5,222 nt of DNA from UBA7702 sp040776805 (GTDB lineage: Bacteria > Bacillota > Dehalobacteriia > UBA7702): assembly GCA_040776805.1 (NCBI GenBank), contig JAXGZS010000014.1:1-5222 (forward strand). Direction: 5' to 3'. How positions within the stretch are numbered: the first letter of the stretch is position 1; every line of letters starts with the position of its first letter. Positions 1 through 4,349 of this stretch are shown here, in pieces. A program made the translations under genes and the position numbers. Below the pieces are notes generated by a model. The model did not search any database. It worked only from the letters and a program-made list of their open reading frames with translations, and was not told where the DNA came from.

Positions 1-372
1 TTCCAACTTTTCCAAAGCGTTGTGCACGCGCTTTTCGACCTCCTCTTCACTGAGACCGTAGTTTCTGGGCCCGAAGGCGATATCTTCGCCGATGTTGGGC
101 ATAAAAAGCTGTTCGTCAGGGTTTTGAAAGACCATGCCCACCTCTCTGCGGATCTTTTTCAGGGTATCCTTTTTGACGGTAACGCCGTTGATTTCAACGC
201 TGCCCTCACCAACAAAGTTGATGCCGCAGAGGAGGGAAAGCAGCGTCGATTTCCCCGCGCCGTTGCAGCCCACCAGGCCCACGGCTTCGCCGTCTTTGAT
301 TTCAAAATTGATGTGGTGCAGCGCTTCCTTGCCGTTGGGATAGGAAAACGTGACGTCGTTCACTTTAATCAT
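1..372 (-). CDS. cbiO: ECF transporter ATPase CbiO, N-terminal part (cut by window edge)
   Basis: This is the ATP-hydrolysing subunit of an energy-coupling-factor importer, here probably for cobalt because it follows cbiM and cbiQ. It would sit on the cytoplasmic face and drive transport through CbiQ. Only the first 124 residues are present; the frame stays open to base 1. Visible motifs are the Walker A loop GCNGAGKST (residues 35-43) and the Q-loop FQNPDEQLF (82-90), a form typical of ECF ATPases. The ABC signature, Walker B and H-loop lie outside the window. The ATG at 372 is preceded by AAGGTG at a suitable distance, and that site overlaps the cbiQ stop; the gap to cbiQ is 11 bases, so the two genes are almost certainly co-transcribed. 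The family call is firm. Nickel instead of cobalt cannot be excluded from the ATPase alone. Confidence 0.95.
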   Translation of the reverse strand, partial: MIKVNDVTFSYPNGKEALHHINFEIKDGEAVGLVGCNGAGKSTLLSLLCGINFVGEGSVEINGVTVKKDTLKKIRREVGMVFQNPDEQLFMPNIGEDIAFGPRNYGLSEEEVEKRVHNALEKLE

Positions 373-383
373 ATATGTTCACC

Positions 384-1199
384 TTATATTACTTGAATTA
401 TTTGAATCAGCGTTTCCATTAGCTGGGGGATGGAGAAAAAGCGGAAAAACAGAAAAACAGCGGTGGCACCAATACCCCAGAGCACGCTGTATGTGTCGAG
501 TTTTTGCTTTTTTCCGACGATGTATTCACCGTTGAAGCCACGGCACTGCATGGCGGTGTAGACATGCTCCGAACGGTCGATGCAGCGGAGCAAAAGCTGG
601 CCCACAAAGGAACCCATGTCCTTCATTTGAATGCCTTTTTCACCGGGCGCCCGCAGAGCGTAAGCCTTCATCATGTTCCCCGCCTCCTGGAGCAGCACAA
701 AGATGTAACGGTAGGTCATCATCAGGGTAAGTACGAAGACTTTGGGAATTTTAAAACTCCTAAGCTGGGCAAAAAGGGTAAAGGTATTGGTCGTTGCCAC
801 CAAGATCAAAACGGCGCAGACGCATAAGAAGGTTTTCACCATCAGCGACCAAAAGGAAACAAAGCCGTAGGTGAGGGGAATTTGGGCAAGATAGGCGAAA
901 ACCTCCCGGTCAAAAATCAAGTTGCTGATCCCCGCGAAGAGGGAAAAGGGCAGCGCCACCAAAACCCGCTTAAAGATCTCCCGAAAGGGGATGTTGGCCA
1001 AGGGGATGATCATTGCCGGATAGAGAAAATAGGGCATCAAACCGGCCAGGTCATAGCGGTGAAAGGAAAGTACCGCGATGAGATAAAAAAAGGTGATCAA
1101 TATTTTGACGTTGGCATGAATGCGGTGTACCGGTGATGCTGTTGCCGCCAAATCCTCCATGGAGGACAGTGTTTGGATCGCGTCTCCAATCTTCGACAT
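384..1199 (-). CDS. cbiQ: ECF transporter transmembrane (T) component CbiQ
   Basis: A 271-residue membrane protein that couples the ATPase to the substrate-binding permease CbiM. Hydrophobic segments are visible at about residues 32-46, 51-70, 78-95, 110-136, 152-171 and 237-256, with the last approximate. The long cytoplasmic stretch between the fifth and last segments holds the two short coupling motifs of T components: ALRAPG (181-186), which departs somewhat from the usual Arg-Gly form, and AMQCRGF (216-222), which is canonical. The start at 1199 is supported by AAAGGA about 9 bases upstream and by a normal CbiQ N-terminus containing HRIHANVKI (25-33). It is followed after 11 bases by cbiO. 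It has its own predicted promoter, separated from cbiM by a terminator-like hairpin. Length and motifs agree with intact CbiQ. Confidence 0.94.
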   Translation of the reverse strand: MSKIGDAIQTLSSMEDLAATASPVHRIHANVKILITFFYLIAVLSFHRYDLAGLMPYFLYPAMIIPLANIPFREIFKRVLVALPFSLFAGISNLIFDREVFAYLAQIPLTYGFVSFWSLMVKTFLCVCAVLILVATTNTFTLFAQLRSFKIPKVFVLTLMMTYRYIFVLLQEAGNMMKAYALRAPGEKGIQMKDMGSFVGQLLLRCIDRSEHVYTAMQCRGFNGEYIVGKKQKLDTYSVLWGIGATAVFLFFRFFSIPQLMETLIQIIQVI

Positions 1200-1228
1200 A
1201 TCGGTTTTTCCTTTAAAAAGATAAGAAC

Positions 1229-1257
1229 ATCATAATATAAAATAAGACGGATGTCAA
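1229..1257 (-). promoter_or_regulatory. Predicted sigma-A promoter for cbiQO
   Basis: On the minus strand a perfect -35 box TTGACA (1257-1252) is followed after 17 bases by TATGAT (1234-1229), one mismatch from the consensus -10. Transcription would begin near 1222, leaving about 22 bases before the cbiQ ATG, enough for the AAAGGA ribosome binding site. The -35 box merges with the U-rich tail of the hairpin that follows cbiM, so one transcription unit appears to end where the next begins. The boxes are seen in the sequence; promoter activity is inferred. Confidence 0.75.
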
Positions 1258-1295
1258 AAGAAAAGCCGCGCTTTTCCCAGGGAACCGCGCGGCTA
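1255..1295 (-). terminator. Terminator-like hairpin between cbiM and cbiQ
   Basis: Read on the minus strand, AGCCGCGC (1294-1287) pairs perfectly with GCGCGGCT (1271-1264). An inner TTCCC/GGGAA stem (1284-1280 with 1278-1274) closes over a single-base loop. A U-rich run TTTTCTTTT follows. This has the form of an intrinsic terminator about 27 bases after the cbiM stop. Read on the plus strand it is followed by TATATTG, without a T-run, so it should act only in the cbi direction. It could fully separate cbiM from cbiQO or lower the amount of cbiQO transcript relative to cbiM. Confidence 0.75.
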
Positions 1296-1321
1296 TATTG
1301 CAAAGATAGGGAAATTCCTGG

Positions 1322-2320
1322 TTACTCTTCTTTCTCCGCGCCCTTCTTTTTGCGCTTCACTAGGTAAACTACGCCTCCCGCAGCGCCGGCAATGGCGAGG
1401 GTGAGAGCGCTGCCGACAATCCCCGCGGTGACGCTGCCTCCGGTGGAGCCTGCCGCGTCGGAATAGTCCGGCATGACCGCGGTGTTTTCTTGCAGTTCAT
1501 CGGTGCCATTGGGGTTTTCCATTTCGGTGCTGCCGGTGATTTTGGCAATGGACCATTCGAGGCCGTCGGGATACTGGGAGGCCAATAGGGAAAGGCCGCC
1601 GCCGATGATCACGGTGGCGCAAAGCAGAATGACGACGATTTTTTTAATGGAAACGCCGCTGCCAATCTGCCGGTTGGAACCGGCGGCGTCGAGAATTTCA
1701 GGACGGGCGGCGTGAATAAAGCAGAGAATCGCGCCGGTGACAAGACCTTCCACCAGGCCGATGGCCAGGTGAATCGGCTGCATTAAAAGAAGGAAAGTCG
1801 AAAAAGGCAGGGAGGTGACGCCGGCGGCCAAGGTTTGCACAACAACGCTGAAGGCGCCCAATTGCAGCGCCACGACAACGGAGATCACAGAAGCCACCAT
1901 CAGCCGCGGTTTGGTGATTCCTTTTTTGAGGATCGGTTTGAAAATCAGCGGGTAGGCGATGAAAATCGGCCAAAAGCCCATATTGAAGATGTTGCAGCCC
2001 AAAGCCAGCATACCGCCGTCGGCAAAGAAGAAGCACTGGATCAGCAGCACGGCGGATATACATAGAAAAGCTGGTGGACCGCCGAGGGTGGCGGCGAGCA
2101 GCATACCGCCGCCAATATGGCCGCTGGAACCGGTGCCGGGAATGGTGAAGTTGATCATCTGACCGGCAAAAATCAGCGCCGCCATGACTCCCATCATGGG
2201 GATTTTTTTATCATCCACTAAATTTTTGCTTTTTGCGACGGAATAAGCGATCAATCCCGCGCTGACGACGATCATAAGACCGCCGACGGTCGGTGAAACA
2301 AGAGCATCTGACATATGCAT
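1322..2320 (-). CDS. cbiM: Cobalt ECF transporter permease CbiM with fused C-terminal PDGLE module
   Basis: The substrate-specific membrane component that binds the metal ion (probably cobalt, possibly nickel) and passes it through the CbiQ/CbiO engine. With the start at 2320 the protein has 332 residues. It opens with MHMSDALVSP; in this family the N-terminal Met-His and a later His coordinate the metal, and a matching GHIGGG (His68) is present. QPIHLAIGLVEG (181-192) is also a family hallmark. The CbiM core ends near residue 215. It is followed by a transmembrane helix (about 226-248), PDGLEW (251-256), an acidic Ser/Gly/Thr-rich outer loop, a second helix (about 300-321) and a Lys/Arg-rich tail. 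This two-helix module resembles PDGLE domains found separately or fused in CbiN/NikN-type partners, and no separate cbiN was found. The start was chosen for the conserved MH terminus and the AGGAGGGG site 8 bases upstream; see the leader ORF for an alternative. Confidence 0.93.
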   Translation of the reverse strand: MHMSDALVSPTVGGLMIVVSAGLIAYSVAKSKNLVDDKKIPMMGVMAALIFAGQMINFTIPGTGSSGHIGGGMLLAATLGGPPAFLCISAVLLIQCFFFADGGMLALGCNIFNMGFWPIFIAYPLIFKPILKKGITKPRLMVASVISVVVALQLGAFSVVVQTLAAGVTSLPFSTFLLLMQPIHLAIGLVEGLVTGAILCFIHAARPEILDAAGSNRQIGSGVSIKKIVVILLCATVIIGGGLSLLASQYPDGLEWSIAKITGSTEMENPNGTDELQENTAVMPDYSDAAGSTGGSVTAGIVGSALTLAIAGAAGGVVYLVKRKKKGAEKEE

Positions 2321-2328
2321 GGTAGAAA

Positions 2329-2336
2329 CCCCTCCT
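2329..2336 (-). promoter_or_regulatory. Ribosome binding site that fixes the cbiM start
   Basis: The minus strand reads AGGAGGGG, 8 bases before the ATG at 2320. It favours the start giving the family-typical Met-His N-terminus over the in-frame TTG at 2380, which has no comparable site. The same bases read in frame would encode part of a hydrophobic N-terminal extension, so this could still be coding sequence in a longer form. Confidence 0.75.
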
Positions 2337-2345
2337 AATAAAAAA

Positions 2346-2396
2346 TTACATAAAAAAACTGCCACAAGGAATAAAGACAACGATGGTGTCTTTCAT
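2346..2396 (-). CDS. Short leader ORF upstream of cbiM (16 codons), or the broken start of a CbiM signal peptide
   Basis: ATG at 2396 is preceded by GGAGG with 5 intervening bases and encodes MKDTIVVFIPCGSFFM before TAA at 2348-2346. The stop lies 25 bases before the cbiM ATG and 9 before its ribosome binding site, so translation of this ORF could influence cbiM. It is not rich in any one amino acid, so classical attenuation is not indicated. An alternative reading: the cbiM frame is open upstream from 2392 and encodes SLFLVAVFLCNFLLGGVST directly before MHMSD. Joining MKDTI to this by skipping one base would give a good signal peptide ending at the Met-His terminus, as in CbiM proteins that carry a cleaved signal. 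The T-rich DNA makes hydrophobic codons likely by chance, so neither reading is secure. Confidence 0.4.
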   Translation of the reverse strand: MKDTIVVFIPCGSFFM

Positions 2397-2430
2397 TATT
2401 ACCTCCATGGCAATGTTTTCATCCGATATT

Positions 2431-2466
2431 TATCTTTTCTTGCTTTATTATAAGGCATCAAAGATA
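2431..2466. repeat. Inverted repeat flanking the cbiM -10 box, candidate operator
   Basis: TATCTTT (2431-2437) and AAAGATA (2460-2466) form a perfect 7-base inverted repeat with a 22-base gap. The gap contains the cbiM -10 hexamer and the presumed transcription start. The placement suits a metal- or corrinoid-responsive repressor, but the half-sites are AT-rich and match no operator I recognise; in particular this is not the GTATGA/TCATAC pattern of E. coli NikR. Chance is a fair explanation. Confidence 0.25.
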
Positions 2467-2475
2467 TCACGTCAA
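2447..2475 (-). promoter_or_regulatory. Predicted sigma-A promoter for cbiM
   Basis: On the minus strand TTGACG (2475-2470) and a perfect TATAAT (2452-2447) are separated by 17 bases. Transcription would start near 2440, giving a leader of about 120 bases before the cbiM ATG at 2320. That is too short for a cobalamin riboswitch, and none of its conserved boxes is seen. A 7-base inverted repeat flanks the -10 box (see the separate entry), so a repressor could act here. Confidence 0.8.
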
Positions 2476-2511
2476 TGCGAAATTTATTTTTCTGCCACGG
2501 ATTTTTTGATC

Positions 2512-2539
2512 TTGACAGGCGTCATCTTTATGATATAAT
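2512..2539 (+). promoter_or_regulatory. Predicted sigma-A promoter for tRNA-Leu
   Basis: A perfect TTGACA (2512-2517) and a perfect TATAAT (2534-2539) are separated by 16 bases. Transcription would begin near 2546, about 5 bases before the mature tRNA. It diverges from the cbiM promoter, whose -35 box lies 36 bases away. Its strength fits a stable-RNA gene. It is also the only clear promoter upstream of the two protein genes that follow. Confidence 0.85.
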
Positions 2540-2550
2540 TATTATGCCTT

Positions 2551-2637
2551 GCCGAAGTGATGGAATTGGCAGACGTGCCGGACTCAAAATCCGGTGGTGG
2601 CGACACCGTACCGGTTCGACCCCGGTCTTCGGCACCA
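2551..2637 (+). tRNA. tRNA-Leu(CAA)
   Basis: A complete class II tRNA with encoded CCA (2635-2637). The acceptor stem pairs GCCGAAG (2551-2557) with CTTCGGC (2627-2633), with A as discriminator. The anticodon stem CCGGA/TCCGG (2578-2582, 2590-2594) closes the loop CTCAAAA, placing anticodon CAA at 2585-2587, which reads UUG. The long variable arm folds as GGTG/CACC, as expected for leucine tRNA. The T stem is ACCGG/CCGGT around TTCGACC. Position 32 is C (2583), the base that TtcA-type enzymes thiolate in some tRNAs. Confidence 0.97.
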
Positions 2638-2648
2638 TTAGTAAGGTG

Positions 2649-2682
2649 AAAGCACTGATCAAGCGATCAGTGCTTTTCTGTT
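2649..2682 (+). terminator. Hairpin terminator after tRNA-Leu
   Basis: AAAGCACTGATC (2649-2660) pairs perfectly over 12 bases with GATCAGTGCTTT (2665-2676) around the tetraloop AAGC. The following tail TTTTCTGTTT is interrupted, which may make termination incomplete. It ends about 18 bases before the next gene, so read-through would reach that gene. The stem is fully symmetric, but a matching A-run for the opposite direction is weak. Confidence 0.8.
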
Positions 2683-2699
2683 TCGACGGGAGAATCATT

Positions 2700-3431
2700 A
2701 TGCGCTATTTTCGCGAAATTATGAGCCGCAGCGCCGCGTTGATCAAAAAACACGGCCTCATTGATCATGACGACGGCATCATGGTCGGTCTTTCCGGCGG
2801 CAAGGACAGTTTGACCCTGCTCATGGTCTTGCAAGCATTTTTGCGGCACTCAAAATACAAATACCCTCTGGCCGCGGGTTACGTCGATCTGGGGCTTGGC
2901 GCTGATTACAGCCAGTTGCAAGCGTTCTGCGCTGAACAGAACGTGCCGTTTCTGGTGGAAAAAACCGACATCGGCCCCGTGGTTTTTGAGGTCAGGAAGG
3001 AAAAAAATCCCTGCTCCCTCTGTGCCAAAATGCGCCGGGGCGCCTTAAACGACTTGGCCAAAAAGAACGGTTTTGCCAAAGTCGCCCTGGGTCATAACAG
3101 GGAAGACTATGTGGAAACCTTTTTGCTCAACGTTTTTTACGCAGGGCGTGTCGATACCTTTAAACCCCTGACTTACCTGGACAGAAAGGATGTTACCGTG
3201 ATTCGTCCTTTGCTATCCGTACCCGAGGAGCTTTTAAAAAAGCACGCCCTTAACGCTTCCTTGCCGGTGATGGAAAATCCCTGTCCCGCTCACGGCCATA
3301 CCTGCCGGGAAGACATGAGGCAGATTCTAAACCAATTAAAAGCCCTCAATGAAAATAGCATCGACCTCGCCTTTTTCGCGCTGGAACGGTTGGAGCTGGA
3401 AAAAACGGAAACGGAAAGGAAAAACAGATGA
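2700..3431 (+). CDS. ttcA: TtcA-family PP-loop ATPase, probable tRNA 2-thiocytidine biosynthesis protein
   Basis: The 243-residue product belongs to the N-type ATP pyrophosphatases that adenylate a tRNA base before sulfur transfer. TtcA makes 2-thiocytidine at position 32 using an Fe-S cluster. Visible are the ATP-binding SGGKDS (32-37), CSLC (105-108) with a CxxC spacing, GHNREDYVETFLLN (131-144), and a C-terminal CPAHGHTC with Cys195 and Cys202, which could supply the third cluster ligand. It is shorter than E. coli TtcA, as many Bacillota relatives are. The ATG at 2700 is preceded by GGGAG at good spacing; the frame stays open further upstream to 2475 but would run through the tRNA gene, so that extension is rejected. 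It overlaps the next gene by 4 bases (ATGA). No dedicated promoter was found. TtcA, the related TtuA group (2-thiouridine at position 54) and TilS share this fold; the exact tRNA base modified is inferred. Confidence 0.85.
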   Translation: MRYFREIMSRSAALIKKHGLIDHDDGIMVGLSGGKDSLTLLMVLQAFLRHSKYKYPLAAGYVDLGLGADYSQLQAFCAEQNVPFLVEKTDIGPVVFEVRKEKNPCSLCAKMRRGALNDLAKKNGFAKVALGHNREDYVETFLLNVFYAGRVDTFKPLTYLDRKDVTVIRPLLSVPEELLKKHALNASLPVMENPCPAHGHTCREDMRQILNQLKALNENSIDLAFFALERLELEKTETERKNR

Positions 3432-3850
3432 TCATCGTCAGCGCCTGTTTGCTCGGAGAGAATTGTAAATACAGCGGCGGCAACAACTACAGTGAAGATG
3501 TGATCCGCTACTTGGAGGGAAAAACCTATTTGCCCATTTGTCCCGAAATCGCCGGCGGTCTTTCAACACCCCGGCCTCCCGCGGAAATCCAAAATGGCCG
3601 TGTCGTCGATAAAGAGGGGACCGATCTCACCGAAGCCTTTTTAAAGGGCGCTGCGATCACCCTATCCCTTGCCCAAAAGCACGGGGCGTCCCTTTGTATC
3701 TTAAAAGCCAACAGTCCTTCCTGCGGCTGCGGCAGGATCTACGACGGCGCCTTCCGCGGTAAACGGATTCCCGGCAACGGGAAAACCGCCGCGTTGTTAT
3801 TGCAAAATGGCTTTAAAGTCATCACCGAGGAGGATTTAAAAAGGGATTGA
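3428..3850 (+). CDS. DUF523 (TudS-like) protein, possible thiopyrimidine desulfidase
   Basis: A 140-residue single-domain DUF523 protein. The family hallmarks are all visible: SACLLG (5-10), CPEIAGGLSTPRPPAE (38-53) and KANSPSCGCG (93-102). Cys7, Cys38 and Cys99 are the likely ligands of a [4Fe-4S] cluster. A characterised family member, TudS, removes sulfur from 2-thiouracil, and the longer RudS (DUF523 joined to DUF1722) removes sulfur from 4-thiouridine in tRNA; this protein has no DUF1722 part. The start ATG overlaps the stop of the TtcA-like gene by 4 bases and has AAAGGA upstream, so translation is probably coupled. That partnership points to thiolated nucleosides or sulfur handling for tRNA. 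The substrate is not shown by the sequence, and the family name is more certain than the reaction. Confidence 0.9.
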   Translation: MIIVSACLLGENCKYSGGNNYSEDVIRYLEGKTYLPICPEIAGGLSTPRPPAEIQNGRVVDKEGTDLTEAFLKGAAITLSLAQKHGASLCILKANSPSCGCGRIYDGAFRGKRIPGNGKTAALLLQNGFKVITEEDLKRD

Positions 3851-3875
3851 CTTTTTTTCCAATTCCCTTTATAAT
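3847..3875 (+). promoter_or_regulatory. Predicted sigma-A promoter for tRNA-Trp
   Basis: TTGACT (3847-3852, one mismatch) and a perfect TATAAT (3870-3875) are 17 bases apart. The -35 box overlaps the stop codon of the DUF523 gene. Transcription would begin near 3882, about 11 bases before the mature tRNA. Confidence 0.82.
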
Positions 3876-3892
3876 TATATTCGTTCCGACAA

Positions 3893-3968
3893 AGGGGTAT
3901 AGCTCAATTGGTAGAGTAGTGGACTCCAAATCCATTGGTTCAGGGTTCAAGTCCTTGTGCCCCTGCCA
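3893..3968 (+). tRNA. tRNA-Trp(CCA)
   Basis: A complete 76-base tRNA with encoded CCA (3966-3968) and G as discriminator. The acceptor stem pairs AGGGGTA (3893-3899) with TGCCCCT (3958-3964) with one T-G pair. The D stem is GCTC/GAGT. The anticodon stem GTGGA/TCCAT closes the loop CTCCAAA, placing anticodon CCA at 3926-3928. The T stem is CAGGG/CCTTG around TTCAAGT. Position 32 is C (3924). Confidence 0.97.
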
Positions 3969-3971
3969 CGG

Positions 3972-4013
3972 AAAAGACCTGTTAGAATTAGTTTTTAGCA
4001 GGTCTTTTTTTTG
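3972..4013 (+). terminator. Intrinsic terminator after tRNA-Trp
   Basis: AAAAGACCTGTTA (3972-3984) pairs with TAGCAGGTCTTTT (3996-4008), 13 pairs with one G-T, around an 11-base loop. It is followed by an unbroken T-run to about 4012. This is a strong terminator close to the tRNA 3' end and separates the tRNA unit from the downstream methyltransferase region. Confidence 0.92.
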
Positions 4014-4193
4014 TTTAATGAGCAGCTCAAAATATCGTATAACAAAATGTTTCTTTTGCACCTCAAATGAATTGATGTGACTTTTATTTTTTCAGTGAAT
4101 GAAAATAGTTCATATGAATTTATGTGGTTTGTTGGCAGGAAGGTGAATCAAAAAAATTCACTATAAAGGTTCCCGCTGAAAAAGGAATACCCG
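4014..4193. other. AT-rich intergenic region, candidate enhancer (UAS) zone for a sigma-54 activator
   Basis: No convincing gene is visible here. It holds the dyad GTGAAT-N7-ATTCAC (4143-4148 with 4156-4161), the palindrome TTCATATGAA (4109-4118), ATGAA-N5-TTCAT (4099-4113), and the element TGAAT four times on the plus strand (4068, 4096, 4115, 4144). The first dyad is centred about 120 bases before the predicted sigma-54 start site, a usual distance for an enhancer-binding activator site. The repeated element is short and the DNA is AT-rich, so the assignment is an inference from position. Confidence 0.3.
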
Positions 4194-4227
4194 ATAAAAC
4201 ACCATTTACCTGGTGTTTTATTTTTTA
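4194..4227 (+). terminator. Isolated intrinsic terminator upstream of the sigma-54 promoter
   Basis: ATAAAACACCA (4194-4204) pairs perfectly over 11 bases with TGGTGTTTTAT (4211-4221) around TTTACC and is followed by a T-run. Because it lies before the sigma-54 promoter it cannot control transcripts starting there. It may shield the methyltransferase gene from upstream read-through, or end an unrecognised short RNA from 4014-4193. I found no clear promoter for such an RNA. The upstream A-run makes it potentially bidirectional. Confidence 0.75.
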
Positions 4228-4245
4228 TTTGTGAGGGAAATGCTC

Positions 4246-4260
4246 TGGCACGCCACTTGC
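4246..4260 (+). promoter_or_regulatory. Sigma-54 (RpoN) -24/-12 promoter for the MttB-family gene
   Basis: TGGCAC (4246-4251) and TTGC (4257-4260) are separated by 5 bases, matching the -24/-12 consensus fully, including the invariant GG and GC and a preceding C and following A. Transcription should begin near 4272, leaving a leader of about 78 bases. Such promoters need an ATP-dependent enhancer-binding activator, so the gene is probably switched on by a specific signal. A TATAAT at 4265-4270 without a recognisable -35 box is the only hint of a competing sigma-A promoter. Confidence 0.85.
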
Positions 4261-4349
4261 ATTTTATAATCGTAAGTTTTGAGCTAATGGAAACAGGCAT
4301 TGAGGCAAGGATCTCAAGAATTAAAATTAAATTTTAAGAGGAGGAAAAA

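Noticed and set aside
22..396. 124-codon open frame on the plus strand
   Set aside because: It is antisense to CbiO, whose Walker A and Q-loop motifs are unmistakable.
2321..2446. Cobalamin or metal riboswitch in the cbiM leader
   Set aside because: Only about 120 bases lie between the predicted start site and the ATG, largely filled by the leader ORF, and no conserved cobalamin-riboswitch boxes are seen.
2475..2699. Upstream extension of the TtcA-like reading frame by 75 codons
   Set aside because: It would read through the tRNA-Leu promoter, the tRNA itself and its terminator. The ATG at 2700 has a good ribosome binding site and begins a normal family N-terminus.
3822..4061. 79-codon open frame on the minus strand
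   Set aside because: It runs across the tRNA-Trp gene and its terminator, and is explained by them.
4080..4227. Riboswitch with expression-platform terminator for the methyltransferase
   Set aside because: The hairpin lies upstream of the strong sigma-54 promoter and I could not match the preceding sequence to any riboswitch class I know.
4118..4233. Protein-like frame containing ESKKFTIKVPAEKG
   Set aside because: It has no start codon with a ribosome binding site, a stop lies just upstream, and its second half is encoded by the terminator hairpin. A decayed gene remnant is possible but cannot be supported.
4265..4270. TATAAT as a sigma-A promoter for the methyltransferase
   Set aside because: No -35 box occurs at 16-18 bases upstream, while the sigma-54 element is complete; kept only as a caveat.
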